A stretch of DNA of 64,000 nt from Patiria pectinifera (lineage: Eukaryota; Echinodermata; Asteroidea; Valvatida; Asterinidae): NCBI GenBank assembly GCA_029964075.1, contig CM057149.1, forward strand, positions 23,946,197 through 24,010,196, read 5' to 3'. Positions 42,082-54,700 of the stretch are shown here, in pieces. Position 1 is the first letter of the stretch, and each line of letters starts with the position of its first letter. A program made the position numbers and the translations under genes. A model generated the notes under the pieces. The model was given only the letters and a program-made list of their open reading frames with translations. It did no database searches and was not told the DNA's origin.

Positions 42082-43002
42082 TTCGCTCGTACCCCCCGCC
42101 CTGCAAACAGGACGCGGGGCGCGGATACTCTGATGAATTCACGCTCTGATTGGTTGGATTTTGCGTGACCAGTGACCTGCGCATCTGCAAGGTTTGAGAC
42201 GGCCTCTAAGGCCAAAAAAAAAAAAAACTCGGTCTCTGGTCAGCGCGCGCGTCGATTTTAATCATGCGCGTCAACCTTTTTTTTCTTCAAATTAATACGG
42301 AAGCTACAACAGCGCCCTCTATTGCCTCGCCTCCTCACATTTTTGTACCAAGGAGCACCAAGGAATGGGGAAATTGCACCAAGGCAAATGATAAAGGGCA
42401 CCAAGGCAAATTATGGAGGACACCAATGTATAATGAGGACTCAAAAAAGCAAAATAGTACCCACCTTGTCTGTAAAATACAAGCTTTAAAAAAAAAACAC
42501 CAAAAAAAAAAAAAAACCCGCGTCGCCGCATCAATTCAGAAACTTCGGTCTGACCAGAGACAGACTATTTTTTTTTTTTTAAGTTGGCCTAAGACTGATT
42601 CATTACCCTTTTATTCCACTTTAGAAATGTTTTTTTTTTCGTTGAAAAGCGTAATAATGTAGGAAATTCTGTAAAACTTATCTGTGATGTAAATTTACAA
42701 TTCCCATCACTCGCTCAGGCTCCGTTTCGAATCACGAACGGTCGGATTGCATTATGCGACGCTCAAAATTTTGTCCACATGGTCCGCATTGAAACAGAAA
42801 TCACATCCGGTATGGAATGTGCGCAAGTCTATGGGAAGTTTCCGGATGGCATTTGCGCACAATTGTCTAACTGCGGTCTTGAACAGCTGCAGCCAGATGC
42901 TTTATACATAGGTCATAGGCCACTTCCTTCACAAGATTCTGTGATTAGAAGCTCATCAGAGTATCCCAGCGTCCTGTTTACAGGGCGGGGGGTACGAGCG
43001 AA
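42082..43002. mobile_element. Family-F MITE, copy 1, carrying a family-D insertion
   Basis: Ends ttcgctcgtaccccccgccc and gggcggggggtacgagcgaa, with caaacaggacgc and gcgtcctgttt next inside. About 540 bp without the inserted element at 42,210-42,589. Interior marker words: gctccgtttcgaatcacgaa, cacatggtccgcattgaaac, atcacatccggtatgg. Confidence 0.85.
42210..42589. mobile_element. Family-D MITE, copy 2, inside family F
   Basis: Starts ggccaaaaaaaaaaaaaact, ends with ctgaccagagacagactatt, a T-run and ggcc, with TAA on both sides. Collinear with 31,474-31,833 (gcaccaaggcaaat repeated in the middle). Confidence 0.85.
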
Positions 43003-43016
43003 GCTAGCTATAACAT

Positions 43017-43561
43017 TTCGCTCGTACCCCCAGCATTCGCTCGTACCCCCCGCCCTGCAAACAGGACGCTGGGCATGCGGGCTGACGAATTAACGCTCTG
43101 ATTGGATAGATTTTGCCTGACCTGTGACCTGCAAGTTATCACGACCACGACCCTGCAAGGACTCTGCTTTTATTCCCATTAAATGCGGCGTCCTTTTTTG
43201 GTCGAAAAGCACATAAAAATGTAGGAAAATCTGTAAAACTTATCTGTTTTAGTAAATTTTCAACTCCCGTCAGTTGAGTCGAAATGCATATCATTTGACG
43301 CTCAAAATTTGTCCACATGGCCATCCGCCAGTCCGTAAGGAAAAAGAAATCACATCCGGTATGGTGTGTGCATTTCTATGGCAAACTTTTCGGATAGCAT
43401 TTGCGCGCATTGACTAACCGCAGTCTACAGCTGCAGCCAGATGCTTTATACATAGATCACGATAAATTACCCAGAATGCCATCCCCGCTTTCTTCACAAG
43501 ATTCTGTGAAGCTCATCTGCCCTTCCCAGCGCCCTGTTTGCAGGGCGGGGGTACGAGCGAA
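43017..43561. mobile_element. Family-F MITE, copy 2
   Basis: Same orientation as copy 1 and about 15 bases from it. The left end is locally duplicated (ttcgctcgtacccccagc occurs before the full end at 43,042). Ends cagggcgggggtacgagcga. Confidence 0.8.
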
Positions 43562-43591
43562 CCCCCCGCACTGCAAAATTGCAAACAGGAC

Positions 43592-44222
43592 AACCTCGTC
43601 ACCAGTGCTTACTTTATTTCCAACCTCGTTTCCAATAGTACTAGTAAGCCCTGGATAGGAAACTTTCTTCCTGTATCCTGATTGGATACCGTAATTGGCT
43701 AGTAAATGGATTTTTATCGTGTACTTGGTATTATTATTCACAACGTGCATTACGTGTTTTCGGGATCATTCGTCCACGCCTTCTCGAAAATACTAACTTC
43801 CTTTCCAATTTGTTCATATTAATATGAAATATAATTTGTTGATTTGGTTTAAATAATTTATTATTTTGTTAAATCCATTGCAATTCAGTTTTTAACTGCG
43901 ATAATGGATTGAAATAATGAATTAATGAATGAATGAATGAATGAATACTGCATGTTGTCTCGATACAATCGCAACAGTTTAATTTAAAAAAAAAAATCAT
44001 GTTTTCGTAACTCACGCCGTGCTCGCGCTGCGACATAATTGCTCTGTTTCACCCCAGACACCGAATACAAAAACAAACGCTATTGTAACGCATATCCAGG
44101 TACCAGACTGTTCCTCATTTGCATACGTGTTCAAAAATCTTGCACATGCAAATGATCCAATACCAGGGTGAGAGAGCAGGTAGTGATGGGCGCGTACTGC
44201 TCGACACCCTGGGGACGAGGTT
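43592..44222. mobile_element. Family-G MITE, copy 1, inserted in a family-F end
   Basis: Starts aacctcgtcaccagtgctta, ends gacaccctggggacgaggtt. Flanked on both sides by gcaaacaggac, an 11-base family-F terminal word. Interior has cttgcacatgcaaatgatcc and a gaat microsatellite at 43,921-43,947. Confidence 0.8.
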
Positions 44223-44790
44223 GCAAACAGGACGCTTCGCTCGTACCCCGCCCTGCAAACAGGACGCTGGGAAGGGCTGACGAATTAACGCTCTGATTGG
44301 ATAGATTTTGCGTGACCTGTGACCTGCAAGTCATCACGGCCCCGACCCTGCAAGGTTTGAAACGGCCGTTAAAAGACAGTCATTCATCACTCTGTTATTT
44401 CCATTCATAAATGCGGCGCCCTTTTTTGGTTGAAAAAGCATAATGTAGGAAAATCTGTAAAACTTGTCTGTTTTGTAAATGTTCAACTCCCGTCAGTTGC
44501 TCATGCTGCAGGCTCCGTTTCGAATTCACGAAGGGTCGAAATGCATATCATTCGACGCCTATATTCGACGCTGAAAATGTATACACATGGTCCGCAATGA
44601 AAAAGAAATCACATCCGGTAGCGCCATCCGGTATATGGTGTGTGCTATGGCAAACTTTTCGGATAGCATTTGCGTGCATGGCGCTAACCGCGGTCTACAG
44701 CTTCTTTGAAACTCATCTATCCTTCCTGCCCTGTTTTGCAGGGCGGGGGGGGGGGGGGGGTACGAGCGAAACAGGACGCTTCCTGCTTCC
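44223..44790. mobile_element. Family-F MITE, copy 3
   Basis: Begins gcaaacaggacgcttcgctc, followed by the standard family-F left half; ends in an expanded G-run (near 44,745-44,760) and gtacgagcgaa. Same orientation as copies 1 and 2. Confidence 0.75.
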
Positions 44791-45010
44791 TGATTCGGTA
44801 CCGCAATTTGCTAGTAATTGATTTATATCGTGTAGTTGGTGTTGTTATTTACGTGCATTACGTGTTTTCACAATTATTATAATATTAACGTCCACGCCTT
44901 CTCAAAAATACTCCTTTCCTTTCCTTTCCAACTTGCTCATATCAATATGAAATGTGATACTGCATATTGGCGGGCCAGGTTGTAAAAAAAAATCGTGTTT
45001 TCATAACTCA
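44780..45010. mobile_element. Family-G fragment, copy 3
   Basis: cttcctgcttcctgattcgg, tttatatcgtgtagttggtg and cgtccacgccttctcaaaaa match the left half of the full family-G copies; the ends are missing. Confidence 0.65.
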
Positions 45011-45452
45011 CGGCGGTAATTTATCACGACCTATGTATAAAGCATCCTGCTGCAGCTGTTAAAGACAGTAGTTAGCCAATGCGCGCAAATGCTATCCGAA
45101 AACTTCTCATAGAAATGCACACAATCCATACCGGATGTGAATTCTTTTTCATTGCGGACCATGTGGACAAATTTTGAGCATAATGCAATCATTGACCCTT
45201 CGTGAATTCGAAACGGAGCCTGAGCAAGTGAAGGGAATTGCAAATTTTGTACAGATAGTTTTTTCAGATTTTCCTACATACAAAAAAAAATCTATAAATT
45301 GGAATAAATAACGCTTTAAAACCTTGCAGGGTCATTGCCGTTGATGACTTGCAGGTCACAGGTCACGCAAAATCCAACCAATCAGAGCGCGAATTCATCA
45401 GAGTATCTCAGCATCCTGTTTGCAGGGCGGGGGTACGAGCGCGAAGGGGAAC
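45011..45452. mobile_element. Family-F MITE, copy 4, inverted and truncated
   Basis: Reads in the opposite direction to copies 1-3: gaccatgtggacaaattttg, cacaggtcacgcaaaatcca, then gtttgcagggcgggggtacg at the end. The other terminal repeat is missing. Confidence 0.7.
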
Positions 45453-45696
45453 AAGCGAAGCTATGACACAACGGAATGGCAACAGAGGGCGCTACATTAG
45501 AGGGCACTTTATACAAGAAAGTTTGCACCACTGTACGGTAAGACGAAGGATGGATGCAACCCTGCAAATAAATTCCCATAGACACTAGTGCTAAATGCTC
45601 ATACTTCAAAATTCTTTTTAAAATACTCAGAACCCTCACAGGTATTCAAGCTGCACAGAAAAATGATAATCAACAAGTCATCTTTCGTTTTCTTTT

Positions 45697-46040
45697 CATT
45701 TTTTGGTGGGTTGACCACTGACTTTTCGAGACATTCTCACCAAAAGAAGACGACCCCTATTTTACCCAAAGCGGAAAAGTAGCCATCTTGAAAAACGATC
45801 CCTCCACAACATGGCAAAATAGCGCTACTTTCGAGCCCAATAGCATCCAAAATGCTCAGAATTGGAAGCCCCAAGTCCGGGCCAGAGGTTCATCACCATA
45901 TCTCTTCAACTGAATTCCACAATTTTACGGCGCTCAGAACTCCTAATATAGAATATTTTGAGGGTATAACTTTTATTCATGAGCTCGGCGGATGGATTTT
46001 GGACTATTTACCGGTGTGCACCCCTATAACTCATAATGAG
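45697..46040 (+). repeat. Diverged interspersed repeat, family H, copy 3
   Basis: tagccatcttgaaaaacgat, catggcaaaatagcgctact and actatttaccggtgtg stand in the order seen at 7.4 and 11.2 kb. Old repeat lacking visible ends. Confidence 0.45.
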
Positions 46041-46068
46041 TGCGTTCGATTCGCTCGTACCCCCGACC

Positions 46069-46573
46069 TCGTCCCCAGTGCTTACTTTATTTCCAACGTT
46101 GTTTCTAATAGTAAACCCTGGATAGGAAACTTCCTTCCTGCATCCTGATTCGATACCGCAATTGGCTAGAAATGGATTTATATCGTGTACTTGGTGTTGT
46201 TATTCACAACGTGCAGTACGTGTTTTCGCGATCATTCGTCCACGCCTTCTCGAAAATATTAATTTCCTTTCCAGTTTGTTAATATTAATATGAAATGTGA
46301 TACTGCATGTTGTCTCGTTAAGATCGTAACAGTTTAATTAAAATAAAATCATGTTTTCGTAACTCACGCCATGCTCGCGCTGCGACGAATTGATTCTATT
46401 TTTACCCCAGACACCGCATACAAAAACAATCGCAAATGTAACGCACAGGCAGGCACCAGACTACTCCTAATTTGCATACTTGTTCAAAAATCTTGCACAT
46501 GCAAATGATCCAATACCAGGGTGAGAGAGCAGGTAGTGGTGGGCGCGTACTGCTCGACATCCTGGGGACGAGG
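46069..46573. mobile_element. Family-G MITE, copy 2, inserted in a family-F end
   Basis: Starts gacctcgtccccagtgctta, ends catcctggggacgaggtt. Flanked on both sides by gctcgtaccccc, a family-F terminal word. Collinear with 43,592-44,222 but shorter. Confidence 0.8.
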
Positions 46574-47086
46574 TTGCTCGTACCCCCACCCTGCAAACAG
46601 GACGCTGGGATACTCTGATGAGCTTCACAGAATCTTGTGAAGGAGGTGGCCTATGACCTATGAATAAAGCATCTGGCTGGAACTGTTATACAATGTGCGC
46701 AAATGCTATACAAAACTTCCCATAGAATTGCACACATTCCATACCGGATGCGATTTCTGTTTCATTGCGGACCATGTGGACAAAATTTTGAGCGTCGCAT
46801 TATGTAATCCAACCGTTCGTGATTCGAAACGGAGCCTGAGCAAGTGACGGGAATCGTAAATTTACAACACAGATAGGTTTTACAGAATTTCCTACATTAT
46901 TACGCTTTTCTTTTCACCGAGAAAAAAAATCTCTTAACTGGAATAAAAGAGTAATGAATCAGTCTTAGCGGCCGTTTCAAACCTTGCAGAGTCATGACCT
47001 TGATGACGCGCAGGTCACTGGTCACGCAAAATCCAACCAATCAGAGCGTGAATTCATCAAAGTATCCCGGCGTCCTGTTTGCTGAA
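46574..47086. mobile_element. Family-F MITE, copy 5, inverted
   Basis: Begins gctcgtacccccaccctgca and runs in the orientation of copy 4; it stops at cggcgtcctgtttgc without the gcgggggtacg terminus. Confidence 0.75.
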
Positions 47087-47840
47087 GTGGCGTCAGGTTG
47101 CAAACTTTTTCCAAAAATGTAGCACGATATGTCAGAGCCCCTCCCCCCCTCTTTTGTGCTGGTATCCAAGGGGTGTGCTGGGTAGCATAGATAGTCCAGG
47201 GTTTGTTTACGGACATTGGGGGGGGGGGACCTCCTCTGTCACATATAGTGCTGCAGTATATGCTGGCTACTTTTGTGTTGCGAGTTAGCTCTCTAATAAT
47301 TACTTAAATATACTCTGTAGTTATGTGGTGCAAACGTACTTCAGTTAACATTGCATACTCTGAGTAATGTTTCTTAAACTGATTTATTTCAACAACAGAT
47401 AATGAAAAAAGCCATGTTGGACAGTACTGATTAACACAGGAAATTTTGCAACAACTAGTATAGGTGGCAATGACAGGGATTTATAACTAATTATTGAAGC
47501 TGTATACATTAGCACTTATTTGAATTGATTAAAAAAGAGCCAGTCCAAAAAGTTATAAGCGACACACTGATATTTAGCTTTTTTTTTTACACATTTTGCA
47601 ATCCCAGTAATTACTACCTTTAAAAAATTGCTCTGATGTCAATAAACCTTACGCGTAGCAGCCATCTTAGAGGGCAATGGCTCTGTGTTACTGGAATATG
47701 TACGAGTGAACCTGCAACTGCAATTTTATTACATTTCAAATTTTCTCACCTTCATGTATAGCAATTCTGTGTCCCTTTGGTGTTTTTTATTTGTGATTTT
47801 AATGAAGGGTGATAATACGCAACTACCTTTTCTCTAACTT

Positions 47841-48100
47841 GGGCCATCAGCCTGGGGGTCTGGTCAGTATCAAATCAGGGCATAAATGATTATAGTGCGC
47901 ATGCCTAAGGTATACCGCCCCTAGAGTGGTAACAAGCATTTTGATGGACATCTTGAAAAAAGGTGGTAACACCCAAAAAGCTGCCACCGTTGCAATGCTA
48001 TCACATATTTTCCAACTCTGGAGATTGCCAAAAATCGCTATGACGATTATTCCCCTCATTTGATACCGGTGGCCAACATTTCTGACTGAGGCTGATGGCC
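47841..48100. mobile_element. MITE with ggccatcagcct ends
   Basis: Left gggccatcagcctg and right aggctgatggcc, with inner pairs gtatcaaat / catttgatac and a longer foldback (tgattatagtgcg with cgctatgacgatta). About 260 bp. Target duplication not identified. Confidence 0.65.
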
Positions 48101-48101
48101 T

Positions 48102-51100
48102 AACTGCGGTTTTCTATGCTGATGATTGCCAGTGTTAATAAATTTACAATGGTTTTAGTTTAAAAATAAAAAGACAACTTAAAATGCAACAAAACCATAC
48201 CTCATTAAAAAAGGTAGACATTTACCTAAAATTACAAAGCTACCGATTAATAAAGCATACGATAATTCAGTTACAAATCAAAATATAATACATGCGTATT
48301 GATAAATAGCATCCTATCGTTCCCATTACGGACGGTTGTCGAACAACCACCCAATTGCATCATGGGAAAGGGACAATTTCTTCATCAAAGACAAACCTAA
48401 ATATTTATATTTCCACGCGTAGCCAATCTGCCGAATATCACAAAAAAATTACTTGGTTTAAAACACACTAAGAATTGGTAACTAACTGGAAATACATCCT
48501 ACGATTGCAAGTATCTATTTGTGTGAGCCTGGACTTTTAGCTTGGCAAGTACAGAGATCATTCACAAATTAAAAAATAATCTACAAAGCACGTGTTACCA
48601 TTATAATTCCTTTAAAAAGACTACAAAACGAAAAACAAACTTTGCAAATGTTTCAACATATAGACACCTTTCAATTTGTCCAGAGGCACCCATTACGGGA
48701 GCCCAACAAATGGGGCTTTTTCAAATATTATACAACTTTGCTTAAATGTATAGAAGAACACACGCATTACTACAAGCTAGCTTTTACACGACTAGTTAGG
48801 ATAAAACGTCATTAATTTAATACAGTGTACACAAACATCAAAACAGCGCAATTTTTATTCATAAAAATGTTTTGCCGTTCACTGAGAACGCTCTTGACTG
48901 CATGCAAGAAAGTTGTGTAACTTCACAGTACAATATACAGTGGTTCTTTTAATATACAGCATCTAAATCTAAGTACATTATGGTTCTAAGTTGACCATTC
49001 AATAGAGTACACTAAAACTACGATTAGTTACGTTCATATTTGCCTAATAGGCCTTTACTTTTTACATCATCAAAATCAATTTTTTATTTTTATTAAAATC
49101 AATTTTTATTATTAGAAGAAAGATTTAAGTGTTTAATTTTTGTTGAAGTTTCAAGACACCAAGTACTTTTTAAAATGTATTCAAATTAAAAAAAAAAAGG
49201 TTTTTATTTTCATGTCTCCATCAATACAGCTTTACAAATCCTTTCAAAAATTCTGGTTTGACTTATCATGATCAATGAATAGTATAGCAACGCTCCATGA
49301 GGTTACCATTTCTCAAACGCCAGGCAAACCAAATTCTTCTGTGCCAATATCTTGTTAGTACAGCTTGGTGCATAATAAGCTTTCAGTTGACATGTCACAG
49401 CTCTCCGCACCAGTCAACAGGGCCCGAAGCAGCTCATTAAAAATATAGCGATAAGCAACTCTGCATTGCAAAGCCACTATCAGCAGAGAAACTGTCACAA
49501 GCATAATACAGTGTATATCACATGACATTTTAGCAATATTTGTTTTGGCTCAATAGAATCGTGTGCTAACCTGCTCCAAGAAATGGCCTTAGAGGTCTAC
49601 AAATTCTCCATTACAAGGTTTGAAGCTCTTTATACATTTAGCTAACTGTATACAGGGCTGTTTGCAAGTCTCATACAGTAACATCCTGCAAAATAATAAC
49701 TTTCCTAAGACATCTTTAATTCCTGTTAATGTTAAGGTAAAGGAGACAGTTTTTTTGTCATAAGTTATACCTTAAGTTAGGGAGACACCGGACATTATTT
49801 CAATCTCTCCTTAAAGTCTCAACTCCTCAGAGACAGAATTCTATGTCTCAAATAGGCTAGATCAATTGCCTGTGGTCCAAATCATAAATATACCAATATT
49901 CGCGTGGGGGTAGGATAAGGGAAAAACTGGGGTCCGGGGTCACTAAAGTTGGACAAAATTTGTGCACAATCCTATGGGGATGTCTCCCTAAGGTACAATT
50001 TCCCGTAATAGTGCAGATGTGTTCACAAAGCCAACAAGCTTCTTTGGGTTGGTTGGCCCATTCCAGAACAACTTGGTTTTCAAGTCTTGATTGCATATAT
50101 GATCTTGATTTCAAAACCAGTCACACACCGTTGCATGGTACATGTACATGTAGACATGGTAGAATCTCAACTTTGTACAGGGAATCTAAAAAGGACCTCC
50201 TACAAAACAATGCTTGCAAACAATTCTGCTAGCTTGAATGTTAACCCTAGAGATTATATATGGTGCAACGTTACAAAAGAATCTAAAAATACATCTACCT
50301 CCATCACCGCAACAAAAGGTAACAGCTTTTCAATCAGTGGGTACCTTTCCAAAATCTAGGGTAACTAACATGTAACACGTTCAACACGTTTTGGCATACA
50401 AACAAGTGCCTTTCTACAAATATTTCTAAACAGTCACTCAGTATTGTTTGGAAATAAGATTTCAAGTTAAATGACAACAGTGGCCAAGCTGAAGATGCTA
50501 ATATCTCCCTAAAAAAAGATAAGGCTGTCATAATGTTTGTACCATACAGGTTTTAAAATACAATTCTAGTAAGTATGCGAAGGTTAATATTTCAACTGCA
50601 AACAGTCTAAACGTTGCTTTAAGAGTGTCACATTAAAATAAAAGAATATCCCCCTAAAGGCCAAGCGGAATTTTAAAAAAAGTCCTCTAGAAAATTTTGC
50701 TACTTTTTACAAAAACATAAGGAATTGGTTTCTCAACACCAAAAATGTAAATGGAAAAAGTGGAATTCAATACCATACAGTGTCCACACACTGCTATAAA
50801 AAGCGACAACGCCACTACTAAAGGCAATAATCACATGAATCTCGCCATAGATATTACAGTACTGGATTTTCAGTACTTTACTAGAAACTGGAGCAAACCA
50901 TTTCCTTTTAATATCTTATCGGGAATATAACAGTAAAAATAATCGAAACAAATAAAATAAATTTTAAAATATGTTACATCTAACACTGATTTTATTTTTA
51001 ACACTTTTGGATTAGACATCGGAAATCTCAAACTTTTGTTTCAATTTGGCATTTCTAGGAATGTCACTTTAGTGTCCCATTGCATCTACTTCGGAGCCAA

Positions 51101-51499
51101 GACTAACACGTGAAACACAAAATCAAACCTTTACTTTGCCTTTATAAGATAAAACCAAATACATGTACACACAATGACAGATGCAGTTTTAGAATACGTG
51201 AGAAACCGAGAATACTTTACAGTTGAGACCTTGCTTAGTCAGATTTCATCTAAGACTTTTAAGAATAAAATTGTCTCCCTTTTGAAGGAGAGACAGACAC
51301 ACGCGTCCCTCCACGGCACAGCACAGCATACTCCAGTAGTTCAGGTAAATGGAAAAAAGATAAAAAGGGACGGGCAGAGACTAAAAGAACAACCCCCCTT
51401 CTTCCATATCATCACCACAGGACACACATCTGCAAAGCACTTAGTTGAGCTACTGGTTAAGGGTTTTTTTGGGAGGGGAGGGGAGCACGCTCTCATTCC
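48102..51499 (-). other. Probable 3' UTR and downstream of the L1-family gene
   Basis: AT-rich sequence without protein-like open frames follows the L1-family stop on the minus strand. AATAAA-type signals occur on that strand (tttatt on the plus strand) near 48,855, 49,106 and 49,204. L1-family neuronal transcripts often have long 3' UTRs, but the cleavage site cannot be placed from sequence alone. Confidence 0.35.
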
Positions 51500-51716
51500 T
51501 CAGACGAATGTTGAGTAGGCTGCCCCGCCTTGATCGGTGTCATCAGTCGGTCGTTGTTTCTTGTCGCCATATTGGCCGATGAAGGAGCCTTCCTCGTTGA
51601 ACTTGCCCAGCTCGCCGTCAGCATACTCCTTCAGGCTGTCTGTGTCGCTGCTGCCCGGCTCGCTCGGTTGCAGACTGCCCTGAGAGCCACGTGGCAGTTC
51701 CCCATCTTTATTATCC
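51500..51716 (-). CDS. L1-family terminal exon: ankyrin-binding FIGQY and PDZ ligand
   Basis: 72 codons including stop. DSLKEYADGELGKFNEEGSF continues into IGQYGDKK, the ankyrin-binding site whose Tyr is phosphorylated in relatives to release ankyrin. The protein ends GGAAYSTFV, a class I PDZ ligand (S/T-x-V) resembling the NrCAM end. Confidence 0.95.
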
Positions 51717-54700
51717 CTGAATCACGGAAGGAAACGATACAATTGATTAATTATTTATACCAAGCATCAATTTCATGATACAAGGGCATAACAATCAATT
51801 GTATCTCAAATTCCAATGGACAATCCAAAGTAACTTACGATATTACTTATAAATGATTTCAAAGAATAATGCGTCGTGTGCCCGGCAGAAGGGCATATGT
51901 GCATATGCCCTTATGCAATAGCGCATAATCACCAAAATGTTCCCAGCAAAAGGGCATATGCAGAAAAATGCCTCTATTTTAATGAAATTTAAACATTTTC
52001 GTCAGAAATTAATACCAGTTGTTCCAAAACTTATGATTCATACGCGGGACAAATTTCAAATTTGTACGATTTGTATTACGTGTGGGAGAACATTGGATTC
52101 ATAATACGCGCAGGGGAACAATGGAATCTTTCAATGCAATTTTCCTGAAAATGAGTTTTTTTGCTTCAGAACGCTCATATGCCCTTCTGCCGGGCACCCA
52201 ACGAATGAGTGAAGGGCCAGGGCAACAATGCGGCACTCAGCGTAATAATGACAAGTCTTGGTAAAAAAAAAATCACTTGATGCTAAATTTAACTTTTTAA
52301 CAAGGGCTCATTAGTCAGTCAAATTATGAAAATATTCCACCAAACTATATGAGCCATGACTCTTAGCTGAAGATCTTATGACTTTTTATTGTTCATAGAG
52401 TAAACACAGACAGTTAATACTGTGTTTTATGTGCAATATGTAGTTCCTGCATTCAATAATAGCTGCATTAAAATGTTAGATTTCATTTGGTACAAATCGA
52501 TACGCTAACACACACTATCATGCAATTAAGTGCATGCATCTGTAGCAGCAGCTTCAATAGCACTTTAGGTACACGTGTAGGTCTGTATAAGTCTTCTCTA
52601 CTGTTTGTCTAAGATGAACACAAACTTACTTGCTAGGTTCAAACTCCTCAAATCCATCCTCATCTTTGAGAGGCGTGCTCTCTATGTCACCCTTACGCTG
52701 CTGCTCCTTGTCCGACACTGTTGGACAATAATATTTAACTTCATGTCAGAACGACTCAACCAAGAGAAAGAAAAGAACACTCAGGCGACCTGAGCCTGAA
52801 GAATACACTATGCAAATTCCAAGATAAGTGCCTTAAAGTTTGAGTAACGAGAACTGTTGCCACAAGGGTAGGTATTCATTTGACTGGGTACAAAAACAAA
52901 TTTTGCATTGGAAAAATATCAAGTTGGAGTACTCGTAAGTTTGTGTTGATTACAGTGGCCTCATCACAGAAGAATACTTAATTAATCAATACCCAAACGG
53001 TGGGTTGCAATCTGGAAAATTATTCCACAATACAGATGTGATGTTCACACATTTTGACATTTCAACAAAACGTTTTTTGAAATTGTTTAGATACAATTAA
53101 ATGCACCTCAGATTTTCAAAATGAGACCTTGTGTTTATGCCACCTACCCTGGAGTTCAATTTAGAAAGAATATCCATAATCCTGTTCAATTGATTATGTA
53201 CTAGAAGCAGCTAAACCTCTAACCGAGGATGTTAATTGAAACAACAATGTCAATGAAGGATCATCACATGTATCTTTTGTGTCAATCATAACAGTATACA
53301 ACTCATGTTTTTTGACGGTTTCAATGCACCACTTGGCCAAGATTAATACTCGGCGCCTTGCCTAGATGCAATTGCACACTTACTGGGACAGGCAGCAGGC
53401 TTTGTAACTGTTGCCTAAAACCTTGAGCACTGAAACGGTGCTAGAAAGCTTTGCTTTAGTTTCACTACATGAAACGCTTTAATCCACATTTTATTGAAGA
53501 TTTCAAAGAACCAGTATCAATCTTTCAAGTGGGGTAGAGTGGGAACTAGGTACCCAATTTGAAGGAAAAAAAAACAGGTGCCTGTTGAGAAACCCAACCC
53601 CAACATTCAAATCTCGGATATTGAAGTTCAGATTGTTCATAAATGTGCGCACAATAACGTGTACAATGAGCATATTTGTACCCTGATGATTCCATCGCTC
53701 TAGTTTTTTAATAAGCCTGATCCAGTTTTTATGCTATCATTATTTCAGATATTTAAATAATTTTTTTTAATTTTTTTTTTTAATACCTTATCAACTTTTT
53801 AAAATATTGTATAATCCAGGTTCTCGTACTTTTTAGATGAATCTCCTTTTATTTATATGTTTTATATGTCTTATATTTATATGTTTTATGTGTATCAATA
53901 GTGTTTTTCTATTGTAAGCCGGTCTCTTCAGACACATTATAGTGGCTGCCGACTTGGTGTTTTTTTTAAAAATAAACCAGAATAATAATAATAATAATGA
54001 TAAAATAACGTTCGCGAGCATCATAAACGTGAAACATGTTTTAATTTCCCATGTGGCCTGGTTTTTATCTCAAAAATTCCCCACAAATGACATTCGAAAC
54101 GTTTCTTTTTCAATGTCTGAGAAATTATAAAGTAATTTGTACAGCCTGTCTCCAAAAAAATGGTACAATCAGAAAAAAAATTGGTTAAATATGAAATTTC
54201 AAAATAAGTCATTCTTACTTGGCATAATATTAAAGAACAAAGACTGGGCTTTCCAATAATGTTTCTTTGATCTTATTTGCTTTTGTCAATTCAGAGATAT
54301 AATCAATTTAGTGCGCTATACCAAAATCGATTTTGTGCCACTTTTACGCATGGGCAGAGTTGTTTCGAGTACTGTGCCATGCTGTCTTGAAGCTCACAAA
54401 AGATTGCAACTTGGCAAAAGAAACAAACTCGATTTTTGTGTTCAGCAGTAAACTGGAGTTATCTCTGGACTGACAAAAGCAAATGAGATGAAACAAAAAG
54501 TATTGGAAAGACTGGTCTTTTTTCTTTAATGTGATGCTCAAAATGACTTACTTATGTTGAGATTTAATATTGAAAAAAAAAAAATCGTTTTCGATTGTAC
54601 CATTTTTTTTTTAGACAGGCTGTATAGTTAGTTAATACGGGTACCGGATCCAACAACCTGGAACCGGTTCTTAACATCAACGGTCGGGTCCTTGGGAACC

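Noticed and set aside
42264-42662. 132-codon plus-strand open frame
   Set aside because: It runs through the family-D MITE into the family-F element; transposon-derived chance frame.
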